64,000 nucleotides of DNA. It comes from Ptiloglossa arizonensis (Eukaryota > Arthropoda > Insecta > Hymenoptera > Colletidae). Each line of letters starts with the position of its first letter. Position 1 is the first letter of the stretch. The position numbers and the translations under genes were made by a program. Shown piece by piece: positions 15,401 to 27,665 of the stretch. A model generated the notes under the pieces. That model saw only the letters and a program-made list of their open reading frames with translations, was not told the origin of the DNA and did no database searches. The stretch covers positions 22,279,501-22,343,500 of the forward strand of contig NC_135055.1 in assembly GCF_051014685.1 (NCBI RefSeq), read 5' to 3'.

Positions 15401-16513
15401 TCCGCCCCATCGCGCGACGAAACGATTCCACGACGACGCGACGTTACGAGCCTCGTCCCGCACCGAGCCACGGCCAGGGGATAACCGAAGAGGTCTCGAG
15501 ACGCGAACCGGAATCGATCCGCGGAACGATAATTACGCGGCCGAGACGGTTAACGATCCTCGAGGAAACCGCGCGTCCGAGCCGCGGCGCCGCTCCGAAC
15601 CGTTTCGAAGCCAACGGACTCTGCCCTCGTTCGACGGGGGTGCCCGGAAACCCTCGAATACAGGGCCTGGGGTAGGTGTGTTCGATTTCGAGGGGTTATT
15701 GCGCGACGAGGCGTTCGTCGAATCTACATTTTACGATACCAACGCGCCGAGTTCGCTGTATTTCGGGCCCCTCGTAGAGGGGAGGGCTCTTCCTCGAGAC
15801 GACGATCCCGAAGCGCTATGAATTTTCGTCGGCGGCTCGTCGTCGGGGGAAGTCAATATTTACGTCGATTCTTCAAAGCGCCGAGCAAAAGACCGGCTTA
15901 AATCTCGATTGAAATTTTAATCAAACGCCCGCGCTCTGGCTCGCTGAATATTTTTAATAAAACCGATACCCGCCGATTTCGGTCCTCGGCCCTCGGTCGT
16001 CGTTCGTCTCGGTTATTTGGCCCGGCGCCTTTAATTTTCGGCCAACCCGGCCCTCTCTCGCCCCGCGTATCCTCTCTCGCGCGCGCAAAGACGCCAGCCA
16101 CGGGTAAAGAGGGAACGAGCCCTCGAGAATTCGAAATTCGCGCGGGAAGAAGTCCGTGCTTCGATCCGGCGTTGCTTCGAGAAAATAGAGTATCACGGAA
16201 GTAATTGTTCGTTGTAACGAGCATTTCACGGTCCGTGGCTCGATTCGAAGAAACGGGAAGACAAAGAAAAGGAAAAGGAAAAACGTCCATTGCGAGGTAG
16301 GAGGTTGGTAACGTCGACGCCGGGCGTAGGTTTTTCCCCTCCCGCGGCCGGTATTCCCCGGCCCTTGTTCTTTCGTTCGGTTCTCCGATCGTTTCGCGAT
16401 TATGGGGCAAAAATATCGAGCGCTCGCGGGATTTACGAGCGCTCGATACGGTGTACGCGATTCGAAGGTCCGTTCCTCGATGGTAGGTTCGGGCCGCGGG
16501 GTAGCCACCGGCT

Positions 16514-16549
16514 CGAACAACGCGAACAACGCGAACAACGCGAACAACG
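16514..16549. repeat. 9-bp tandem repeat, CGAACAACG x4
   Basis: Four exact head-to-tail copies of CGAACAACG. The copies are identical, so the array is recent or actively slipping. The period is a multiple of three, but no gene is evident here, so it is treated as a non-coding minisatellite. Confidence 0.9.
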
Positions 16550-16828
16550 GTCCTCGAGTTCCCTTGTTCGCGGTTCGATCGGCTCGGCGTCGATCCGCGT
16601 CGCGGTGTCGCGGTGAATCTCTCGTCCCGCGCGATGGATAATTCTCGCAGCTGGCGCTCTCGACGCGATCCTCGACCCTTTAATTCCATCGCCTCCGGTC
16701 GAGCGCGGCTCGTCGATAAGCCCTTCGTTCGCGGGATCCGGCCGATGAATCGAAAGGTCGAGTGGAATCTGCCCGGAGACCGAACGGTCGAGAAATCGGT
16801 GCCACCGCGGGACTCGATAATGGAGAAC

Positions 16829-16852
16829 GAGAGAGAGAGAGAGGGAGAGAGA
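16829..16852. repeat. (GA)n microsatellite, interrupted
   Basis: GA dinucleotide run broken once by GGG. It is one of several GA/CT runs scattered over the window. Confidence 0.85.
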
Positions 16853-17036
16853 ACGAGGGCCGACCGACTCTACCGCCGACGGCCATAAATGGACGCTCGT
16901 TCGCGACGAACGCGCCGAGAGAAAAGACGGGAAGAGGAAACGAGCGGACGGATGGAGACACGCGAGGCGGAGGGCGCGGGCGGAGAACCGGGGATACCTT
17001 TATTACCGAACGAGCTAGCGAGAAAATAGAAGGGAC

Positions 17037-17083
17037 TCGTCGTCGTCGTCCTCCTCATCGTCGTCGTCGTCGTCGTCGTCGTC
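17037..17083. repeat. (TCG)n trinucleotide repeat
   Basis: A TCG run at 17037-17050, a CTCCTCA interruption, then a second uninterrupted TCG run at 17058-17083. In translation it would give poly-Ser, poly-Arg or poly-Val, depending on frame, but no supported exon surrounds it. Confidence 0.85.
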
Positions 17084-20000
17084 TTCGACGATGGCAGCCT
17101 GCCAGAGAGAGGGTCCTCGGATAAAAGGGAAAATAGCTCGGATACGCGAAAACCTATGGGACGCGATTTTCCACGGGACCCGTGAAGCGGCTGCACTGGC
17201 TGCAGGCCATCCTCCGCGCGAAATAAAATATTACGAACGACGGGCCGGAGACACAGAGGCTTCCCTTTGCGCGTCGAAATGGCCGCGGATAGGTAGCCAG
17301 AGGCCGAGGGACGGGGCCGTTCCGGCGAGTTAAAAAGGGACACACGGTTCGGTGCTCGAAACGCGCTCGATATCCGCGAATTTCATACGCGCGTATACGT
17401 CCCGGGTGCCGTGACTCGCAGTCGCGATCGACGGTTGTTCCCGTATTCCGTTCCCTTGTCGTCGAAATCGGGGTGGTCGTCAACGGTGACCACTGTTCGC
17501 GAACAATGGAATTGTTTCGAATTCGAGGACCGTGACCGAAAACCGTCGTCGCCCGGAAACCAGCGACAACTGCCGATACCGCCCCGCCTCCTCGCGCCAC
17601 ATCGCGTCGCATCGCGCCGCCGGATTCGTCGAGTAAAATCCGGTTGTTCGTTTCTTTGTTCTTGGAAAACGGATTCCGCGGTTGGTTTCGTTTTACCACG
17701 TTCGATCGTCCGAGCGTCTCGTCTTCTCCTTCCGGATCGCGAAAAATAACGCGCGAGCCGAGTTTCCAAACGGAAGGAGCAACGTTTCCCCGCGAGATCG
17801 GTGATCGTTTCGCGAGCGTTTCCGGCCGAGCCGAGAGCCGGGGAACGAAGCAACGGGGATGGAAGGTCCGGTGCGCGAAACGTCGAAGGGACGATTTCGC
17901 AGGGAACGGCGCGGTGCGAGGGTGGGGCTTACTCGTAAATGGAAGAGGGGGATCGAGGTGGGTGATCGATGAACGGTAGCTGGCTCGGCTTTTCGGGATC
18001 GACCGTTAGGAGATTGACCCCTGTCAGGGGTTTCTATTACGACGTTCTTGGATTCCGGCGTATAAAAGGTATCCGTGCACGAGCGTCTGGCCAGCGTCGC
18101 TCCTTTTCCCCTGGAGGCCGCTGAACCGGCTCCTTCTCTCCGTCGGTTCTCTTTGCGCGCTCCTCGAAGAAGACGAACAAACGACGGCTCGATTTTCCCC
18201 GGGCCCGCGGGTGTCCGTCTCGCCCCGATCGCCGGGGGAAACCGACAAGGTGGACGCGCGAAACGGAGTACACGGAGCATAGAGTCGCTCGACCGGATCC
18301 TCGAAGTTTAATGCGGTTTCTTGCGCGACTCGCCGCACCGGCCGTTAATCGAGTTTTCGAACGGGGGAGCCGGCGCGCGCCCCGACATTGATTTTCGATG
18401 AAACCGCGCGGCTCCTCGAACCTTCCGAGGACCAACGGGACCCCGTCACTTTTCGGACCGTGCGACGTCGATTCGTCTTCGCGTTTCGTTCGATCGATCC
18501 TCGAGAAAAACGTGAAACCCCGTCTCGAAGCGTTCAACGGACCGTCGTCCTACCTTCGAACGCGACGATATTTCGAGAAACAGTCGCTAATTGCGTCGAT
18601 TCGCTCGTTTTCAAACTGATCGCTATTTCCGTCCCTCGATCGACGAGACGGCTCGAAACGAGCGCGTCTCGAGACCGTCCCTTAGCCGAAATACGCGGAT
18701 TCTTTATTTATAGGAAGCGTTGTTTCCAACGCGATATCGCATCGGTGTACGTACACCGTGTAATTTCTACCGGCGTCCCGACGAGAATCGATTTTCCATC
18801 GGTCTTAAAATACACCGAGCCTGCTGCTTTAAACGCAAATTGTACGCGCGTCGAGGCAACACCGCGCGTCGCGTTCCGACGCCGAAACCACGGCCGAGTA
18901 AAATTCACCGCGACTACTCGTCCGCGAGTGGAAACGGCGCGACACGGTCGGACGAAGTCGAGCCACTCGCGAGAAACGGGCCTCGCGCGTTACGCTCGCT
19001 CGAGGAGCGTTGCGCTCGTCGGTTCGATTACCCGCGGCGTTTCTCCCCTTCTTTCGTCGTTTTTTTTCTTTTTTTTTTTCACCCCCACCGTGATCGATGT
19101 CCGGCCGGCACGCGCAACTGTATCTCTGTTTGCGCATCGCAGTTTACGTTTATCTCCGGCAAACAAATCGAACGGGCAAATAGACTTTCGACGAGCAAAT
19201 AGATTCGAAAACCAGACGGGCGACGTTGATTGTCGTCGTCGGTCGGCGTTAATCGCGTCTGGAGATCTCGTTCGGGACCCGAGTCGCGGCAAACGTTCGA
19301 TTCGAGCAGGTTCCTCGCGATCCTCGGCCGAGAGGGTTTCTTGCTCCTCCTGGACGCGCGCGGCCCGTTGATCGACGAATTTCGCTCTCGGTACGTAAAC
19401 TTTAACGTTCGAGGTCGAACATCGAGCGTTCTCGTAAGGAAAAACGCAACGTCGAGGAACGCTCGCGCGACTTCTCGTCGTCGTCTCCGAGATCGCGCGT
19501 CGCGACATCCACGGTGTATAAAAGGACGACGACGAATCGGTAGGAGGGTAGGAGCGAGTTCCTCGCGCAACCGGCGACACAATTTTGCCGATTGGGTCGC
19601 GCTGGCTGAATATTCGCGACGCATACCGGGGACAGAGGACGGGCAAAGTGTGTCGTTTCCCTTTATCAAGTTCGCGGTCTCGTCGCATCGAGATTGGATA
19701 ACTTCCGTTATTTCGAGGTGCGCGAAAGTCTGTGGATCTTATCGCGTTCGACGACGCATATCGAACAGTCGGGAGGAGGATCGCGCACGGGCGTTGTTAC
19801 GCGCAAGTTTCCGGGTTTACGGGGCGGACGTGACTCGCGTGTTATTTTTAAAGGTAGGGGGGCCCCGTTGGCTTCGGTTCGTCGGTCGGTTCGTGGCCGG
19901 GTATACTCCGTTATTCTAATTACGAGCAGGGCTCGGTTTCGACGTATCGCGAGGGCCGGACGTCGGACGGAGAAGGATCAAAGGATCGCCTCCGGCTGGT

Positions 20001-20372
20001 TCCGAAGTATGGACACGCGCCACTCCGAGACTGCTCTCCCCGAAGGGATCAGAGGGCGCCGGGTCGATGGTACGCGATCGTGCGCGCAACCGGGCAAATT
20101 TATTCGAAACGATCGCTCGAAACGGCAATTTTAACCTCGTAGCCGTCTTCTTTCGGGCCACGAGCTTCTCATCGTACGAGGCGACGAGAGGACCGAGGCA
20201 ATTCGTCGCGACGACTTCGATCGCGGAGAAACGATGCGTGGCGAGAAACGAACGGATAGAAAACGAGTCTAACGAAGAGTACTTTAAACTCGCGGACCCG
20301 AGGCCAACACCGATCTCGAACGGCGGCCAGCTGCGACAAGTGGTCGTAAAGTGGGTCTTCGATCGGTTATCC

Positions 20373-20397
20373 TCGCGTCGCGTCGCGTCGCGTCGCG
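20373..20397. repeat. (TCGCG)5 pentanucleotide repeat
   Basis: Five exact tandem copies of TCGCG. This is a typical example of the CpG-only short repeats in this window. Confidence 0.9.
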
Positions 20398-21236
20398 TAG
20401 CTACGGGGCTAATTCCCGTATACCTCATCGTTTCTGCGTTCTCTGGCGCGGCCGCGGTCGTTTTACGACGCCAGCCACCGTCCAAGTTTCGGCCCTCCGA
20501 TCACCGCCTCCGATCCATTTCGCGGTTATACCGGTGCACGGCAGCGCGGATAAGACGTTGCGCCCGCTCGTAAAATATTCAATAAGCGAGATTACCCCCC
20601 GTGTAACGATTTTACGATTTCGCGGGAACCTCCTCGAATCGCGATCGCTCGATTACCCGCGCAACGTTCTCGCAGTTTCAGGGTCTCGAAACAGGATCGT
20701 CCGACCGTCGTTCCTCTACGAAGATGCTACGGAGCTCGTCCAACGCTCGTCCGTTCGACGCGTTCGATCGTCGAGACGAATTTATACCTCGTAAGGTATC
20801 TTTTTATTCCTATATCTTCGCGAGGAGGAGAGAAACGAAACAAACGTTCCGCTTTACGGCGAGCGAGCGAGCGCGGAACGCGCTACGAAGCTGTTTTCGC
20901 GCGCGGCGAGAACGACGAATCCGAGAACCGCGTTCGAAATCGATCGAGTTGGAAAACGCGTAAATTCTTTTCGTCGAGGGTCCGCGCAGCTTTGCCGTTT
21001 TCCAGGAACGCGAGCCTCGCCGCAGCCACCGAGATCCCATTTGCCAGGAACGCTTCGATATTCCTAAACAATATCGTCCGACACCCAATAACGACGCGAC
21101 CGCGAGTCGCCGGCCATCGTTCAACGCCCACCCGCTAGGATGCAGGGCTTACGTCGAGGACCTATTCAGCCCTTGAGCCGGCCATAAATCTTTAGAAAGC
21201 GAAATAGCTTCGGACTATCCGCCTTCCCGTACCGTA

Positions 21237-21259
21237 TGCACGTATACGTGATACGTGCA
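21237..21259. promoter_or_regulatory. Palindromic cluster of TACGTG sites (candidate bHLH-PAS element)
   Basis: A perfect 9-bp inverted repeat (TGCACGTAT / ATACGTGCA) flanks a 5-bp ACGTG spacer. It packs three ACGTG cores into 23 bp: CACGT at 21239 and TACGTG at 21245 and 21252. TACGTG is the core bound by bHLH-PAS dimers in insects (Single-minded/Tango and Trachealess/Tango) and resembles hypoxia-response cores. It sits in a patch with fewer CpGs than its surroundings. No target gene other than the Tmtc2-like gene is visible. Function is inferred from motif identity only. Confidence 0.3.
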
Positions 21260-24123
21260 GTTCCAGGAACGCGCGAAATAGGAACACCGCCTCGATCCTC
21301 GCGCCGTCCTAACACCGAACTTGGAAAATCGCTCCACGAACCTTTCGTATGGTGCGAGGGGAAGAGAAGAAGCGCGGGGAGAGGAACGAGGCCGATTTCG
21401 TTTAAATTTAGGAAACTTTATTTTCCGTAAAACGTCGTGGGTTGTCTTTCGAGGGAGAATCTCTCGAACGCGATATCGTCCGACGGTGTCCTAGGCGCGC
21501 GCGGTAATGTCTATTTTCCCGTAGCGAAGGGAAAACTCGGCTCGCGCTTCGCGGAAGACGGATCCGCGAGAAAACGGCCGAAAAGCTGGATCCCCGCTCG
21601 GCTCGTGAAAGCGTACGGTGGCGGGGCTGTGTCTCCGCGGCTTAACTTACGACGGCCACTTTTTCCAGCCGTCGCACTTACCGGGCGTGACTTAAGCCTC
21701 ACTTTCGAAATTGCACGAGGGAGAGAATGGCACGAGGGGCCATCAATGGCGCGCGGCGTGCCGCTCGAGCGAACCCGTCCTGCGGGGAGGGGGAAGAGAA
21801 GCCCGGTTCGAAAGACGCTCGTGGGATGGAATGAGTTTTCCGGACGATTTAGTCAGGTATTTATTCGGTCCTCCCTCGGCGACGTCTTCGCGGTTCTCGG
21901 TGCGGGGTACCATCTTCTGGGAAATGCCCGACATAATGTAGCGTCGTCGAGCCTCGCGTCGTAGCCGTTTTATTGTTCTTCCCTCGGTGTTCGGGACCCC
22001 GTACCTCGCGCGTCCCTCGGTCGTTCCGTTCCCGGAACGGTCGTGGCGAGTAAGGCCAGAGGAAAGACGAGGGAGGGACGTCGCGCAAATTGCCGGGCGT
22101 CGCGTGGCCCTCGAGGGATCGCATCGGGGACTTCGCGCGGAAGAAAACGCGGCGGTAACGCGGGAATTTCTATTCGTTCGGAGCGTCGACTGGTTCCGCG
22201 GACTCGATCGTGACGCGGGAATCGACGAACGCGATTTCCGATCTCGCGGTCATAGGCGCGAGACGAGCGACGGTCGAGCCGAAAATTTCCACGGCGTCGA
22301 ATCCCCACCTCCCGAACGTTATCGAATTTCGTACGGGGCGGCGCGCGCGTGAAATATCGTTTCACGGGGGGATGAACGGAACGCTGCGTCGACCGGTGGC
22401 GAAGAATTTAACGCGCTCGGAGCCGCCCTTCTCTTTGCCCCTCGGTCGGTTCCTCCGCTCGATAAATAATTCCCGTCGAATCGAGATCAAATATGCCGTT
22501 TCGCGAAATTAAATTGTCATCTGTCGGGGAATTAAGCGCGAATATTTATGGCGCTAGCGACGCCTCTGTTTTTCGATTCCGCGATCGACCAGTGATCGAT
22601 TTCTCCCGCGACCGCGCCGGTTCGATAACCAAGGATCGGGCTCGTTCCCTCGGCCGCCGGATGCTCCATTATGCATCGTACTCCGCCGAAAATTGTATCC
22701 AAGTTCCGTATCGGCCCGATAAGGCTTCGCTCCCAGACTCGGACGGAACTGGAACACGTTGGGTTCGAATCCAGCTATCGAGTCGCGAGGAGACTCGATT
22801 CCTTCGTGCTCGGCACTTGGCGTTAGTTGCCGTCTGCTTTCGAACCGGGTTGTAATTCCTCGTTATTGCGAGAACCGCTGCCGAAATATAGCCCACCGTT
22901 ACGACGTAACTCCGCAATCCTCTTGTCGGGATACCAGCGACGCGACGTTACAGGGACATTCGAGGACACGGTCTCGTCTCTCCGTCTCGTGTTCGGTTCC
23001 GTGCGCGACCAACCACCGCCGGTTACGAGATTTTGACGACGTCGAGGACGCGGGACGGCTCGATCGGTCGAGGCGTCGTCCGTGGAAACTTCGAATCCCA
23101 GATCCGTTCGTTTCCCGGACCCGTGTAGTCGCGAACCTTCATCGAAGAAAGAGTCGTCGTTCCTTTCCCGTTCGAAGTCTCCTACCCGCCGGATCGGTAT
23201 CGAACTTTAGCGGCAAAAATGGCCAGAGTCTGGAAGTAGGATCTTCCCCGTACTCGATGAAAAGACGGGAGACGGAGCGGCAGAATCCTCGGTCGCGGTG
23301 GAAACCGGGAGGGGGTAGATCCCGGACACCTGGTGCTCGGTACGTCACCCGGATCGAGAAAAATATAGTGCCGCGTGCAAGGTGAACCGGTCGAGTAATT
23401 TTTGCTACGCGGTGGAACGATCGAACGCGTTCGACCGCAAAACGAACGGTTTCTTTGCCCACGTTCGGGAAATTTGCGAACGATCGGCGAAGACTCCGAT
23501 CGGGATCGGAGCGTCGAAAACCGCACGAAGCGATAAAGACGTTTCCCGGGTAGGAGTTTTCGAGGAACCTCGACCCTCGGCCGCACCGAGTGGCTGCAAT
23601 CGATAGGAGAGTCGTCCCTGTGCGGCCACTTAGTCGAGCTCTCTTTTTCGCTGTTTCGCGCGGCACGGGGGTGCACGCGCCACCGCGAAGATTAATCATC
23701 GCTCGATCGTAATATCGGGCCGCGTAGCGAAACCGGCGGTCGGGAGGGGAGAACGCGGGGTAATTTATTAATTCATTTCTACGCCGATAATTCTAATTCG
23801 AAGGTTGGCGCTAAACGCTTTCCGACTCGGGCCGCGCCCGAAGAACCCGAACGAAATTGAATCGGCGTCCCTGGCCTTACGTAAGTCGACGAGAGGCTTA
23901 AAGGGGTTGGACCGGTATTAGCCCCGACCGCCGAGAGCACCCCTTCCGGGCTGCGACCCTCCGCGTGCAGTCACGTTTCGAGCTGCTCCGTTAGACCGGG
24001 GACGGAGTTTCATTAACGTCACGTGTACTGTCAGAAATAGTCCTCGGGGAATACCGCGAACCGGTGTACACACGAAGACGGAAACTGTGTGCTCGCGCGC
24101 GCCTGCGTCTCGCGACACGCCAC

Positions 24124-24141
24124 AGAGAGAGAGAGAGAGAA
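24124..24141. repeat. (AG)n microsatellite
   Basis: Nine AG units, about 130 bp before the much longer CT run at 24274, which has the opposite purine/pyrimidine strand bias. Confidence 0.85.
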
Positions 24142-24270
24142 ACGAAGCGTCCTCGTTTCGCGACAGTTCCGACAGATGCTTAATATCACCGATGCCACCG
24201 ACTAATGCCCGTGGATTACGCGACGTTCGAGAGATTCGCGAAAAGGAATCGTTCTCTCGGTTCGATCGTA

Positions 24271-24273
<3 letters not shown>

Positions 24274-24334
<61 letters not shown>
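24274..24334. repeat. (CT)n microsatellite, about 30 units
   Basis: Sixty-one bases of uninterrupted CT, the longest simple repeat in the window. Long CT/GA runs are bound by GAGA-type factors in insects and can form H-DNA. Here it is most safely called a microsatellite. Confidence 0.95.
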
Positions 24335-24338
<4 letters not shown>

Positions 24339-25974
24339 CTCGTTCGGCGGAAACAACGGCGAAATTACTCGACAATCGGAAGCGAAATTTTATTCACCCC
24401 GGGTCGCGGTGCTTCGTCGCGCGAACAGTTTATTTTTCCAGTCCGTGTATTTTCATTAAACGTTCGAGTTTCCACTGTTTCCGGTCGAGCGGCGTCGGTA
24501 ATGTTTGACGTTAATAATCGATCGATGTTAACGGGGAGCGGTAATCGGGACGGCGAGCGGCGAGCGGCGAGCGGGCCGAGACCCGGCTTCGGGGGCGGAG
24601 GTTGTATTTTTCGTTTGAAATTTTCACGCGCCGCGGAGAGACACGGAAAACGAAATAAACAGGGGCGCGTCGAGGGGAAAGTTCACGCGCCATCTGCTCG
24701 CTGGTGCGAACGCCTCGCGCTTCGTGCCTCCGAAAATCGGGGAACACGGGAACACCGTCGCCTTAATGAATTCCGCGAGATCCTAAATCCCGACGCGAGT
24801 CCCCCGCGCACGCGCCGCTCGCTCGAAGAAGCGAGGAAAGCGCGACTCGTGCAACGGAATTTATAAGCGGACGTGGCACCGGTGCTGTTTGCAGACATCG
24901 GTGCAATCAGGGTTCGACTCGCGTCTACCGTCTTGCCAGCGACGGGAACTATCCACTCAACCGCTCGACACTCGCGCGCGAGTTAACCCGGAACGATACG
25001 ATTTCCGGGTACCTCGGGAAACTCGTGCTCGGTAAACCGATAAAGACCGCGAGGGGAAACGAAAATTTTTCGAACGCGTTTTCCACCGCTCGCGAACATC
25101 GAGAGAGAGAGAAAAAGAAAACAAGGAACGGAACGTTCGGCGTCTTTCGAACCGAACGAAACGGTCTCGAGCGATCGAATAATTATCGGCGTTTCGCTTC
25201 GGGGATATCGAGGAGGGAGAGTCTCCGACTCGATCCTCGAAACTTTTCCCTCCGCGAGTAGGTTGCGAAGCCGCGTTCCGCCGCGACCGCGGCAACGAGT
25301 GGAATAATTTTCGACGAACCGAACGAGAATCGCGAGCACCGTTCGATAAAAAGTCGCGAACGTCCCGGTGCTTGTCTTCTCCGCGGATCTTTTCCAGAGA
25401 AATACCTCCGAAACGAGGCGGCGGTGGCGTACCTCGAACCGCGGGCGAAAAACTCGGAACGCTGCAATCGGCACGAATGGAGATTAATTGTTGGCTCTCT
25501 GGCCGTCGCCGCACCGTGCCGCGATTTTACAAGTTTTTATTATCCATGCTTCGCGAACCGCGCCGCGACTTAATAAGACCGAGAGAGAGAGAAAAAAAAA
25601 AAAGAAAATATCACCGAGCCGAAGGAGCGTCGTCGTAATTCATTTGCACGCGGCCGGTGCCATTTACCAACCGGGGAAATCGATTATCGAACGGCAATCG
25701 GCGGTCCGCGCGAACCTCGGATAATCAACGAACGCGTCCAGCGATAATTTTTGGCTCGGGAGATCTTTCGTGGTTTTCCAGGGAGTCCGAAATTTCGAAA
25801 CGCCCTTCGACCAACGGGAGCGCGCGCCTTCGCGTGTCGCGAAAATCGATGTTTTTCAATTTACTCGTTTAATCGCGCGCAACGCGACGCGCACACCGTA
25901 ATAGCTCCGCGAAAAAGTTTCCAAAAGTACCGAATTTGCGGTCGAAATCGTAGAAGCGCGCGTTAAAACGTCGC

Positions 25975-26000
25975 TTTTTTTTGTTTTTTTTTTTTTTTTT
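25975..26000. repeat. Poly(T) tract with one G interruption
   Basis: T8, one G, then T17, followed by an AT-rich stretch to about 26060. Read on the minus strand it is a poly(A) run after an AT-rich segment, as at the 3' end of a retroposed sequence. However, no AATAAA signal, target-site duplication or recognisable retroposon body is visible, so it is called only as a homopolymer. Confidence 0.85.
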
Positions 26001-26884
26001 AACCACGTAATTTCGTCAATTTTTTCAAATTAAAGTCCATCTATTTTCAAGTGGTACCGCACAGTGGGTACTCGAACCGTGCAAACAGCGGGGTATTCGC
26101 GCTGCGCACACGCGCGGAAATTAATTTCGCGGCTATATTTGCTCGCGTACGACTCGTACAATTTGTTAACGCCGCAACGTGTTACTTTCCCGATAAAAAG
26201 AGAATTAGAAAATCAATCGAGCGGCGTCACTTTGCGAAAAATCCTCGAAAAAGTCCCGTTTTGAAAAATATCCCGATTTATTGGCCCGGTCGGGCAAACG
26301 AATGGGAAAAACGAGTAACGCGAGTCTTTCCGGTTGCGCAGTCGTCTCGCGTGCCGCGGGGAACGAGCCTGGACTACCCGGTAACGGGGGAAGCTCCCGC
26401 TTCTTTTCTCGGAGAACGCGTTATCCGACGATTTGATTTCCCGGTCGGTAATGGACGGAAACAGGTGCTGGATTTAAAGTCCCCCTCGTTCCTTAGGAAA
26501 ATCCGAGGTTCGTCGTTACCGTTGTCGATCGCGGCTCGGCTCACGTAGAAAATGCGACACGAATCGCGCAAGGAGGAAGGGTGGGTGGGGGTGGTTTATC
26601 GGAGACCCGCGGAATGCGAAATTATCGGGCCGAGCGGTTCATCGAGCCCCCGGGTTCCATTTCCCTCGACGACGACGACTCGAACGGGTCGACACCCTCC
26701 GGCCCCTCGGTATCGCGGTCTCCGGACGAACCGAAACATCGCGTTCTCTCGCAAATATCGATTCGCGTTCGCCGATTAAAATGCCGCGGGGCACGTCGTT
26801 TCGACGGACAACGCCGTGAAAATGACGCGCGCGCGACAGGGGGCCGTGAATGGAGCGAGCGAACCACGGAGAAAGAGACAGAGG

Positions 26885-26908
26885 GAGAGAGAGAGAGAGA
26901 GAGAGAGC
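26885..26908. repeat. (GA)n microsatellite
   Basis: Uninterrupted run of about eleven GA units, 0.5 kb before the first recognised exon. Confidence 0.85.
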
Positions 26909-27424
26909 GAGGTGGAAAACGGGTCGCGACCCACCAAGCCCGTGAACGCTCCTCGCGCCTCGTCGTTATTAATTCAACCGCGGCTGCTAATTGCACGGTG
27001 ACGGGAGGGGAAACCCCCGTGGTAGCGCCGCGAAGCGCATCGCGAAAGTACAATGCAAATAGGTATGAATTATGGCCGCGAGGACGTCGCGCTGCTCGTG
27101 GCCCCCCGGCTCGAGTAAAAATGGATTTAAAAACCGCGCGAGCACTCGTTGAATCGTTGCGCGGAAGGAAATTTGATCGGTTCTCGCGACCTCTTCGTCC
27201 GCGAGGGTTTTCCCTTCTCCGGGTAAACCGACTCTCGTGTTTTTCGGCAACGATCGAGTCCCCGATTGAGATCGTAGCCGAAAATACGATCGCGACGAGT
27301 CCTTTATCACGTTTTATCGATGTTGAACGTTGGCTCGAGTAAAATCGTTGCCAATAGGTGGTGAACGGTGCCCTCGGTGCCGATAACGCTCGCGTCTCAC
27401 GCAATCTCGTCCTCTCGGTTGCAG

Positions 27425-27665
27425 AAGGGCCATCCTGACGAATCCGGATCTGCTGTCCAGCACGCCGTGGCATCGGCTGCTGGAGAACGACTTCTGGGGC
27501 ACGGCCCTGAACGAGCGCGGCTCCCACGGTAGCTACAGACCGCTCTGCGTGGCGACGTTTCGACTGAATCATCTGCTGGGCGGGCTGGAGCCGTGGGGCT
27601 ACCATTTGGTGAACGTCGCTCTGCACGCGGCCTGCACCGTTCTCGTGGTCAGGGTCGCCAGGAAG
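27425..27665 (+). CDS. Tmtc2: Tmtc2-like exon A: first luminal loop and following membrane helix
   Basis: The exon encodes 80 residues after one base completing a split codon, starting RAILTNPDLL and ending VVRVARK. The segment NDFWGTALNERGSHGSYRPL is the family's conserved luminal loop (DFWG, then SH-SYRPL). It is followed by TFRLNHLLGG and WGYHLVNVALHA, which enters a hydrophobic helix. In TMTC proteins an acidic DD motif important in GT-C enzymes comes just before RAI, so it must be on the preceding, unseen exon. The acceptor is a good pyrimidine tract ending TTGCAG at 27424. The donor is AAG followed by GTAAAT at 27666, phase 0. The start phase of 2 is set by the reading frame. Codons mostly end in G or C. 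Confidence 0.92.

Larger units (their letters stand above)
1..27424. other. Upstream non-coding region (intron or 5' flank of Tmtc2-like gene)
   Basis: No exon of a recognised protein was found on either strand. The sequence is CpG-dense and full of TCG, CGA and CGCG words, so stop codons are rare and spurious Arg/Ser-rich ORFs open in every frame. The upstream Tmtc2 exon should encode a first membrane helix and an acidic YDD-like motif and end in phase 2. I looked for that pattern and did not see it, so it probably lies before the window, although a short exon could have been missed. The region holds simple repeats at 3495, 16514, 16829, 17037, 20373, 24124, 24274 and 26885, a palindromic TACGTG cluster at 21237, and a T-tract at 25975. 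Whether it is one large intron or partly promoter and intergenic DNA cannot be told from the sequence. Confidence 0.6.

Noticed and set aside
14560..15675. 371-codon + strand ORF
   Set aside because: It starts at GTG, is Arg/Ser-rich, has no recognisable domain, and is mirrored by long frames on the other strand. This is expected from stop-codon scarcity.
15676..15822. Acidic frame (VFDFEGLLRDEAFVES and on) ending at TGA
   Set aside because: No ATG, no convincing acceptor upstream, and no recognisable family. Too short to support.
18743..18758. 16-bp perfect palindrome CGGTGTACGTACACCG
   Set aside because: About one 16-bp palindrome is expected by chance in 64 kb, more with CpG-rich self-complementary words.
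22705..22775. tRNA-like B box (GGTTCGAATCC)
   Set aside because: The T-stem would be TTGGG/CCAGC with mismatches, and no A box or acceptor stem is found upstream. It is a chance match.
24885..24925. Second tRNA-like B box (GGTTCGACTCG)
   Set aside because: The final bases deviate and no cloverleaf can be drawn.
25975..26110. tRNA-derived SINE on the minus strand ending in poly(A)
   Set aside because: A GGTTCGAGTA-like word precedes an AT-rich region and a poly(A) run, but there is no A box, no polyadenylation signal and no target-site duplication.
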